Shown here one piece after another: positions 56,872-64,000 of a DNA stretch of 64,000 bases (its first letter is position 1; the number at the start of each line of letters is the position of its first letter). Position numbers and translations under genes: made by a program. The DNA comes from Escallonia rubra (Eukaryota; Streptophyta; Magnoliopsida; Escalloniales; Escalloniaceae). The notes under the pieces are model-generated. The model was not told the origin of the DNA. It made no database searches and was given only the letters and a program-made list of their open reading frames with translations. Location: positions 124,001 through 188,000 of the forward strand of contig JAVXUO010000752.1 in NCBI GenBank assembly GCA_033065855.1, given 5' to 3'.

Positions 56872-58137
56872 GGGTAAATTACACTTATATCCCTGATGTT
56901 AGGGTATAATTACAGTTAAGGACAACGAGTTTCAAAATGTAACATTCCGTGACCAAACAATTTTAAAATGTATCAGCCGTGTCCAGCCGTTAGGGTTCCA
57001 TCCAAAAATTGTACTTTTTGTATGATGTCATCAATATGTATTTTTAAAATGACGATATTACCCTTTGTACTGTATATATTGAAAAATATCTGTTTATTAT
57101 TATATATGATTTATTTATCAGTTTTAGTTTTAGGATATTCTTGAAACCCTAATTTGCAAATTAGGATTTTCTTGAAAGCCTAATTTGCAAATTAGGATTT
57201 TCTTGTAACCCTAATTTGCAAATTAGGATTTTCTTGTAACCCTAATTTGCAAATTATGATTTTCTTGTAACCCTAATTTGCAAATTAGGGTTTTCTTGAA
57301 AAATATCCAATATAATAGTTTAAATGTTCAAATTAGGATTAAGGATTTTTGGATTAAGGTTTTTAGAATAATTATTTTGTCTTCCCCGGCTAGTTAGCCG
57401 GCAGCCCCTTCCTTTCGCCCCACGCCGGCAGCCCCTTCCCCTCGCCCCACGCCGACAGCCCCTTCCCCTCGCCCCACGCCGACAGTCCCTTCCCTCTTAC
57501 ACGCCATGGCAGCCCAACTACCGGCAGCACACGCGGTCGCCGGCGACTAACTCCGTTCCCCGCGCCTTCATCAAAATGCCCCTTCATCGTGCCTCTGCGA
57601 GCATTGTGCCGATGCGACCGCGCCGTTACCACTGCAACCGTCCGATCAGCAGCCCGTCGCCGGCCAACAACTCCGATCAGCAGCCCCACGCTCCTTCACC
57701 GAGCGCCATCACCAACGCCTCAGCACCGCAACCATCTTGCAGCTGCCACCACCGCCCGGGATTTATCACTGGCGCCATCTCGAGGTAAGGCGACGTCGGC
57801 GACGGGAAAGGGGAAGGGGGAGGGTGGGGGCGACGGGGAAAGGGAAGGGGAAGGGTGCGGCGACAGGCGAAGGGGTGCTGTCAACGGTGTTGAGACAGAA
57901 ATGGCCAAATGGGCTTGGGGGGGAGTAATGACATTAATGGCATTAAAAATAAGAAGATGAAATAATGGCATTGAAAAATAAATAAGGTTCCAACTCAGGG
58001 GTAATAAAGTCTTTTCATTAAAACCGTTATGATTTTTAAGATTCTGTTTGGTCAATGGACATAAATGTAATTTGTCAAAATTACTGTCCTTGACTGTAAT
58101 TACCCATAAACCTCAGGGATATAGGTGTAATTTGCCC
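56872..58137. mobile_element. Mutator-like element nested in the larger one, 9-bp target duplication TTCTATCTT
   Basis: The ends GGGTAAATTACAC and (complement) GGGCAAATTACAC open inverted repeats with (T/C)TATATCCCTGA and TAATTACAGT. TTCTATCTT flanks both sides (56,863-56,871 and 58,138-58,146). The interior has an array of 18-bp palindromes (57,130-57,300), a 27-bp GC-rich repeat (57,395-57,490) and a GC-rich segment to 57,930. I do not recognise the origin of that segment; it may be captured gene sequence. Confidence 0.9.
57130..57300. repeat. Five tandem 31-bp units, each containing an 18-bp palindrome
   Basis: CCTAATTTGCAAATTAGG is self-complementary and recurs with its AATTTGCAAA core at 57,151, 57,182, 57,213, 57,244 and 57,275, an exact 31-bp period. 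One unit has a single change. Spacers read ATTTTCTTG(A/T)AA. Confidence 0.9.
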
Positions 58138-58195
58138 TTCTATCTTTCTCGCGTAAGACTGCAACAGAGACCTACCCAAGGTGGTGTCCCTCCCC

Positions 58196-58560
58196 TACCG
58201 CCACCCATGTCTCTGCACATATCCTCCTCAATCCCCGCAATGGCGTCATCCCAATCCCTCAAGAACCCATCCCAGCCTTTCACTCTCACACGCGAAATTG
58301 CATCCAAAATTGCAGCTCGATGATCTGATAGCTCATACGCCGCCTCAGCTCCCTCACAGTCAAATCAACCCCCGACATCGACCGAGTCCAGCCTCAACAG
58401 CATCCCCATGAGCGCCTCGTTCATCTTGATCGTCTTGCGGCTGTCAGTGCGAACTGCATCCACGGTTTCCTGCCGTTGGATCAGGCGCTCGAAGTGAGTC
58501 ACTTGCAAATTGACGGATAAAATTTCCTTGATTAAAGTGCGGACTCGGTGGGATCGGCAG
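58196..58560 (-). pseudogene. Captured fragment of a BAG-domain co-chaperone gene (BAG5-like)
   Basis: On the minus strand the translation reads SHRVRTLIKEILSVNLQV, then RLIQRQETVDAVRTDSRK and MNEALMGMLLRLDSV (58,565-58,380). After a one-base shift it reads VDLTVRELRRRMSYQIIELQ. After a second shift it reads LDAISRVRVKGWDGFLRDWD and ends IEEDMCRDMGGG (about 58,200). The QETVDxxR, MNExLMxLLxxLDSV and VRELRRxxSxxIxxLQ pattern is the plant BAG domain that binds Hsc70, preceded by a remnant of an IQ-like segment. The order and short C-terminal extension resemble mitochondrial BAG5. Two frameshifts show it is not functional. It lies inside the outer Mutator-like element, the typical arrangement of a Pack-MULE. 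Confidence 0.75.
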
Positions 58561-59148
58561 GTTGATTGAATGTTAATAGTTGTGGCTGTTGAGGAGGAGT
58601 TTGTGGTGGTAGAGAGGTGGACGATGATGGTTTCCCACCATGAGATTTTCTTGACCCCGTGTACCTTTTTCATTGAAATTGCACTAGGCCCCGTGTACAC
58701 ATTCTAACAGCTGTGGCTGTTGAGGAGGTGTCTGTGACGGTAGTGTTGGCGACAGTTGATTGGTGGTGCTAGTATTGGCCGCAGAGGGTTGATGTTGCTA
58801 GTTGGTAGTTTTGGCAGCATTGATTGGTGGTGCAAACAACGTCAAATTGAAAGTGCTTATCTTGGCGGTAGAGGAATGACAATGCAGTGCTATTTTTTGC
58901 GGTAGAGGAATGGCAGTGCTATGGTGTTGGCGGAGTTGATTGGTGGTGCTGGTGTATGTGTGTGTGTGGAAAATCTATGTGTGATTGTGGGTCTGAAGTG
59001 GTGAGCGTTTACGGCGGTGGGTGGTGGTGTTTATCCTTGGGTTTTGCAGCGACCAGGAAAGAGGGTGCCGAGGTGGGGAGGGGTGGGGGGTGAAGACTAA
59101 GAGAGATGGTGGGGGAGGGGGCACCACCTTGTATGGGTGGGTCTCTGT

Positions 59149-59196
<48 letters not shown>

Positions 59197-59393
59197 AATA
59201 AATATTGATTACCAAAAATGACCCTCAAGGTGGACTGCTATCAACCTCTCTTTAAACGGAAAAATGATTTTGGGTCCAATTGGAACCAATTCTCAACGTT
59301 TGGGTGTTAATTGTTTAAATTAAAATCTCAGGGTCTTAAGTGTGAACCGGGTGTAAACCTAAGGGGTTTTTGTGCAATTTACCCATATCAAAA

Positions 59394-59457
59394 TGTCATG
59401 TTTACGGGAGTCTATCTATGGGCAGGAAGAGGATTGTACCGTGAGAGAATCCTAATC

Positions 59458-59491
<34 letters not shown>

Positions 59492-60053
59492 AAAATATAT
59501 GAGAGTGACTTGTCGTGCTACAGTAAAACACAATGGTTGTGGGAGACATGCGTCGGCCACTCGATATAATTTACATCTTATATATAGGAAGACTCCATGA
59601 TCCTCAGTTTCAATCAAAGAAGTATCTTTCAAAAACAAGGAATACTATTCTTTGCGGTTACAACGAGGAAGTAACCTCTCGAACTCCATGCAAATATCGT
59701 CACAAGTCAGGTGAGGATGTCTTTAAGTCTATGCATACTTTCTCACAAGTTCGTTCTTAACTGTTGGAGAATACCTTGACGGCGAGGCAGTCTGCTCATG
59801 TGTTGCTTTACAGCTTCATTCGCATTCTCGCCCAGTTCGATTCAAATTTTCATCCGTCGGATTCAGAACTTCCTATTTGTTGAAAAAAAGAGAAAATGGG
59901 CATAATTTTACGCCATCCATGGGACATGTAGAGCCACTTTTTTATTTATTTATAGAAGATTAGAAATATATACCAAAATTAACAGGAAGCTATAAAACAT
60001 GCCAGAAAGGCAAGTAAAAGACATACGGATGACATCCTCATCCGATAGCCACT
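59394..60053. other. Intergenic spacer
   Basis: A CT microsatellite at about 59,460-59,489 is the only notable feature. Scattered short ORFs have no recognisable domain. Confidence 0.5.
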
Positions 60054-60429
60054 GTAATAAATAAATCCTACTACAATGGCCACTGAACTATGACCCCCTT
60101 TTTCACCAAAGTCACTCAACTTTTTTTTGAGCCATTTTGGTCACTTGACTCTCAAATATGTCCAATTTGACCATTCCGTCAGTCGGCGTCAGGAACAGTC
60201 CCGTTAAGTGGTCATGTGCGAGGCACATGACTCTTAACTCAGGGGCAAAATCGTCTCACGAACCTAACTCTTTATTTATTTTTCTTTTTTTTACTTGATT
60301 TAACTTAATTGTAGTATTTTTTGTCACTAAAAGTATTAAATTAGCTTTAAACCTTTTAGCGACAAAAAAGGATTTTAGTTTTGTTCTTTTTTCTTTAACC
60401 TGCCATCATCTAGAGCTCAATCTCCGCGC

Positions 60430-60960
60430 CGCCACCATAGTGCAACACCACTAGCCTCTCAATCACCACAAATACACACCACCAGCCACCATTATCACCC
60501 AATCAAAACCACCCAAGCCTCGCCGTAAACTCCATCCAAAATTCGCCACCACAGTACAACACCACCATAAATACACCACCACCAGCCACCACCATCACCC
60601 AATCAAAACCACCCAAGCCCCGCTGCAAACACCACCCAAAATTCGCCACCACAGTACAACACCACCACCAGCCACCACCATCACCCAATCAAAACCACCC
60701 AAGCCCCGTTGCAAACACCATCCAAAATCCGCCACCACAGTACAACACCACCACCATCACCCAATCAAAACCACCCAAGCCCCGCCACAAACACCACCCA
60801 AAATCTACCACCACAATACAATACCACAAGCCCGCGACGAGGACGATGACCCATCCCGTAAGCCCGCGACGACGACGACGACGACCTTGGAGCTCTGGCA
60901 AGCCCGCGACGATGACGACGACCTTGGAGCTCTGCCAAGCCCGCGACGATGACGACAAGA
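60430..60960. repeat. CCACCA-rich tandem repeats (about 70-90 bp) and CGACGA repeats
   Basis: Phrases CACCCAATCAAAACCACCC and CAAACACCA recur four times between about 60,497 and 60,800. AAGCCCGCGACGA/CCTTGGAGCTCTG units follow to about 60,970. These open long low-complexity frames on both strands that I do not regard as genes. Confidence 0.75.
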
Positions 60961-61124
60961 TCTTGGAGCTTTGCTAAGCACACGACGATGACCCATCCCC
61001 CAAGCCCACAACGACGACCGCCACCATGCCTGCGCCAACGTCCAAGACGCTCAGATCTGTTTGTGATGAAAATAAAGAAGAAGGAAGACCAGATATGTTG
61101 TGAAGAGAGAGAGGGAGAGACGGA

Positions 61125-61170
<46 letters not shown>
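61125..61170. repeat. TA microsatellite
   Basis: About 22 TA dinucleotides lie inside the TIR element at 60,054-61,381. Confidence 0.95.
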
Positions 61171-61172
<2 letters not shown>

Positions 61173-61381
61173 AACTGAAGTGACAGTTTTGCCCTTGCCC
61201 CTATTGTGATGCCCCATGTGCGCATCATGTGACCACTTAACGAACAAAATTTAACTGTGGCTGATGGAATGGTCAAATTTGACATATTTCAGAGTCCAGT
61301 GGCCAAAATGGCACAAAAAAAAGTTGAGTGACTTTAGTGAAAAAGGGGTCATAGTTCGGTGGTCATTGATGCATTTTACTC

Positions 61382-62129
61382 AAACAAATATGAAAAGAGG
61401 ATAACTAAAAACAAATAAACATATAGATACAAAAACAAGCCAGTTAAGAGACACTAACACGCTGGCAACCACTAGCCCAATTCTGGACACGTGTCCCGTC
61501 GCTGTAACCTGCCTCGATCGCTGAGCCTCTGCTCCGATACGGGAAATACCTCCTTCTCCGGCCATCACGTTGCTACCATTCCCTAGATGACTCAAACAGA
61601 AAACCACATCAGAGCCCGCACACCCAGCAAAACTCCAAAGTAATAACCCACGAGAGGAAAACCCATTACCAATCAGCTGACATCGAAAAAATGTAAGCCC
61701 CTCAACAGCACAATAAACCAAGGCCCAACACGACCTTCTATTGGAAGAAGAAACCACCGACAACCTGAAAACCCTAATGGCCACCTGCATCCCGCACCAA
61801 TGGAAACCTAAATGAACTAACAAGGCCCAACAACTGCCAAACTGGACAGATCTAAGCCAACAAACCTTTCTGTGTAAGGGGGAACATCTAGAGAGGATGG
61901 GGAAACTTAACCCTAGAAGTAAGAACCTAACCCTAGACTCACCTCCCCATCTCTAACCCGTGGCAGCACAAACGTCCATAGGCCAGCCATGAAACGAATC
62001 TCCACTCGAAGCCCGTCCCAACCCACTCGTGGAGCCCCCAAGAATCTGACAACTTAACCCCTCATCGGCACCAACCAAACTCCGGCGTCGAAAAACAAAG
62101 AGAAGCGACCAGCCGATTGCAAAGCTTGG
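61382..62129. other. Unassigned DNA, moderately GC-rich on the minus strand
   Basis: A minus-strand frame of 147 codons (61,823-61,380) is hydrophobic and low in recognisable motifs. Together with 63,553-63,730 it formed one continuous sequence before the hAT insertion. On the minus strand the texture (CTCTACGAGGGG, GTGGGTTGGG, TAGGGTTAG) suggests a leader or the 5' region of an old retroelement. I cannot assign it. Confidence 0.3.
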
Positions 62130-62806
62130 CACTAAACTAGGGGTGCAACTTGTGCGGGCTGGACGGGCCTAAGGGTTAGATCATGACCAGCCCGCTCTCC
62201 AAAAGTCATGCCCACGTCCAGCCCAACCCATCTACGGGCCAAATAATATGTGTCCACGCCAAGCCCATCAAAATTTTGGTGGACATGGGCTGGACTCGAG
62301 CTGTCCACGGGTTGTCTGTAGTTACGAATTATTTAAAAAAAAATGATTTCAAAACATATCATTGACCATCCAACTCTACAATTTAATCATGATAATGAAA
62401 AAAGGTCATTAAAGTCTCAAAATGAACTTAAATATAAGCATGAAAACAAATATTTGGGATAAAATGAGAGAAAAAGACAAGAGTCTCTAATCCTATAATA
62501 AGAAATAAAGTAAGAAAATTAAAATCTTCAAAGATCTCTAAACATGAACGAAAAGTGGGAATCGTTGCTCAACCTGGTTCAAAAAAAAAAGACAAGAATA
62601 TGAGCATAGTTTTAGCTTTGAGGCCTTGACTTTGTCAAAGTGGGGGTTGAGAGTTTAGAAAGTACAAAAAAAAATATTATTTTATTCGGTTAAGAGTTTG
62701 ACGGTCGAGATTGCATAAACTTATGTGATCCACGATTTTTAATGACTAAAGGAAACAAATTAAATATATTGTAATATATATATATATATGTGTGTGGGGG
62801 GGGGGG

Positions 62807-63064
62807 GAGCTGATCCATTGTTCGCGCAGGCAACTTCCACTAAGTTGCCCGTGCGATTTGGCCCGATGGGCGGGCCAGATTTCGTCGTCCGCTACATAAT
62901 GTAGCGGACGATATTATTGTCAAAAGTACCATCCGCTACATTATATAGCGAACGACGAAAAAAAAGCGCAAAAAATAGATCTAGACCGTCCACATCTTGT
63001 GGGTGGCCGGCCAGATCGCGCGAGCAACATAGCGGAAGTTGCCTGAGCGAGCAATGGATCAGCT

Positions 63065-63066
<2 letters not shown>
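62807..63066. mobile_element. Palindromic MITE copy A in a TA microsatellite
   Basis: The left end GAGCTGATCCATTGTTCGCG and the right end (complement GGAGCTGATCCATTGCTCGC) form an inverted repeat of about 32 bp with GCAACTTCC. The centre holds CCGCTACATAATGTAGCGG and a similar CCGCTACATTATATAGCG. TA repeats flank it (62,774-62,790 on the left, separated by a G run, and 63,067-63,122 on the right). Confidence 0.8.

Positions 63067-63123
<57 letters not shown>
63067..63123. repeat. TA microsatellite between the two MITE copies
   Basis: About 28 uninterrupted TA dinucleotides. Confidence 0.95.
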
Positions 63124-63127
<4 letters not shown>

Positions 63128-63369
63128 CGTGATCCATTGCTCACACGGGCAACTTCCGCGCAGTTGCCCGCGCGATCTGACCGTTCACGCACGAGATGTG
63201 GACGGTCATTTTTTTGTCGTCCGCTACATAATGTAGAGGATGGTATTTCGTCATCCGCTACATTATATAGCAGACGACAAAATCTGGCCCGCCCATCGAG
63301 CCAGATGGACGGCCAGACCGCGCGGACAAATGCGCGGATGTTGCCCGCGCGAGTAATGAATCAGCTCTC
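63124..63369. mobile_element. Palindromic MITE copy B in a TA microsatellite
   Basis: It is the same family as copy A: GATCCATTGCTCACACGGGC at the left and (complement) GCTGATTCATTACTCGCGCG at the right. It carries the same internal CCGCTACATAATGTAG and CCGCTACATTATATAGC words. TA repeats follow (63,370-63,385). Confidence 0.8.
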
Positions 63370-63552
63370 ATATATATATATATATTGTAATTTATATTAT
63401 ATAATAATTAGATGGGCTGGACGGGCTTGCAGAAACCTCTGCCCATGTCCAACCCATATTTTTTACAGACCCCACGTCCACCACGGTCACTACAAAAGTA
63501 AGTCCATGCCCATATTGGGTTACCCGACTCAAGTTGCACCCCTACACTAAAC

Positions 63553-64000
63553 ACCATCCAGCGCACCAAATCCACCTAGATCCCACATGAACACCCTAAG
63601 AAACAACCTACCTAAGCTACCGTGTCACCATATACCTGGAAAATCGGTGGTGATGACGGAGACAGAGAAGGCAGCGAGAGCTTTGGCAAGGAGTGTATTT
63701 CGCCCCTCGTAGAGGCTCTGTCTTGAAACTAGCTACAAGAATTTTTTTTGTTATGGCTCCCTAAGCTACAAGTTTACGGTGGAATCATTCGCAACATAAT
63801 CAATTTCATACATTCGTTCACCTAGGAGTTCATTTTTATCAAGCCAAATAATTTGTGGATGTCATGGGTGTGGGAACAAATGTGCGGGAATGAAAGGAAA
63901 AATAATTTCTTGTGCCTCGAGGAGTACCAAAATAAATTGTTATTGAGGCGATAATTGTGCCCACTCTTTAAAAGTTTGCTATCATGTTAAGGTAAATCAA
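63553..64000. other. Right flank, no gene recognised
   Basis: It continues the sequence interrupted by the hAT element to about 63,740, then AT-rich DNA. No ORF or repeat of note. Confidence 0.4.

Larger units (their letters stand above)
56652..59384. mobile_element. Mutator-like element (Pack-MULE type), 2.7 kb, 9-bp target duplication ATATCAAAA
   Basis: The ends GGGTGAATTACAC and (complement) GGGTAAATTGCAC open inverted repeats of roughly 190 bp. These share AATTAACACCC(C/A)AACR and CAAAATCATTTTTCCGTTTAAA. Identical ATATCAAAA flanks the element (56,643-56,651 and 59,385-59,393). Its interior holds a second Mutator-like element (56,872-58,137), a BAG-domain gene fragment (58,196-58,560) and GGTGG-rich DNA (58,700-59,150). 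No transposase is present. Confidence 0.9.
60054..61381. mobile_element. TIR element, probably Mutator-like, about 1.3 kb
   Basis: The two ends form an inverted repeat of about 130-150 bp. They share CACTGAACTATGACCCCC against CACCGAACTATGACCCC, AAAGTCACTCAACTTTTTTT, and TTTGACCATTCC. The exact ends and target duplication are not clear (AATAAATAA against AAACAAATA are only similar). The interior is CCACCA-rich with tandem repeats and a TA microsatellite, and has no transposase. Confidence 0.7.
62138..63544. mobile_element. Non-autonomous hAT element, 1.4 kb, 8-bp target duplication CACTAAAC
   Basis: Perfect 15-bp terminal inverted repeats TAGGGGTGCAACTTG are flanked by identical CACTAAAC (62,130-62,137 and 63,545-63,552). 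Subterminal regions carry GGGCTGGACGGGC and its complement. No transposase is visible. Two palindromic MITEs with TA microsatellites are nested in its right half. Confidence 0.92.

Noticed and set aside
57390..58055. GC-rich ORFs in the inner Mutator-like element as a functional gene
   Set aside because: Repetitive CCCCTTCCCCTCGCCCC units and no recognised domain; may be captured sequence but not supportable as a gene.
60503..61247. Minus-strand Gly/Val/Trp-rich ORFs
   Set aside because: Low-complexity CCACCA and CGACGA repeats plus a TA microsatellite; no recognisable domain.
61380..61823. 147-codon hydrophobic minus-strand ORF
   Set aside because: No signal peptide-domain order, no family match I recognise, and no conserved context; kept only as unassigned DNA.
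63489..63500. CACTACAAAAG as a CACTA terminus
   Set aside because: It lies in the subterminal region of the hAT element at 62,138-63,544 and has no CACTA subterminal repeats beside it.

Overview
This is a nuclear genome segment from a flowering plant, most likely a eudicot. It has long introns with GT..AG borders, LTR retrotransposons primed by plant-type primer sites, CACTA, hAT and Mutator-type DNA transposons, and one intact host gene whose exons match the plant subtilase subgroup SBT2. No prokaryotic features are present. I recognised no tRNA or rRNA gene.

Left part (1-25,303): a transposon graveyard. The motif TTTAGCGACCGC occurs at the window start and again at 23,800-24,040, just before a CACTA terminus at 24,046. 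A large CACTA element (A), beginning left of the window, probably spans this whole part and has been filled by later insertions. A second CACTA terminus (B) with a different subterminal motif lies at 6,181. Between them on the minus strand are a decayed TNP2 transposase N-terminus (9,722-10,364) and, directly beside it, a captured 3' portion of a host beta-galactosidase gene (8,765-9,655). A 1.15-kb hAT element with a perfect 8-bp target duplication (10,727-11,876) and a 9.6-kb Ty1/copia Sirevirus (13,265-22,866) are nested here. The Sirevirus carries gag, pol and an envelope-like ORF, all broken by stops or frameshifts.

Middle (25,304-37,271): a very young Ty3/gypsy element of the Tat lineage. 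Its two 424-bp LTRs differ at only two visible positions and are flanked by CTTAT. Gag-pol is cut by a 1.27-kb hAT element that carries a decayed fragment of a 2-oxoglutarate-dependent dioxygenase gene. The integrase lies beyond it, with two nonsense codons and a frameshift. Downstream of pol is a three-exon antisense gene of the Transposase_28 type with a possible promoter of its own, followed by about 1 kb of 13-bp tandem repeats.

Right part: the only intact host gene is a 10-exon subtilisin-like serine protease (40,834-56,202, plus strand, 840 codons plus stop). All catalytic residues are intact. Its introns hold two miniature LTR elements, one TIR element and two tandem duplications. Downstream, one Mutator-like element sits inside another (56,872-58,137 inside 56,652-59,384), both with perfect 9-bp target duplications. 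The outer one has captured a BAG-domain co-chaperone gene fragment. A further TIR element (about 60,054-61,381) follows. Last comes a hAT element (62,138-63,544, perfect 8-bp duplication) that contains two related palindromic MITEs inserted in TA microsatellites.

Overall, four cut-and-paste element types are nested here and three of them carry pieces of host genes (beta-galactosidase, dioxygenase, BAG protein). The retrotransposons carry unusual accessory transcription units. Protein family calls are from my own reading of translated sequence; no search was run.
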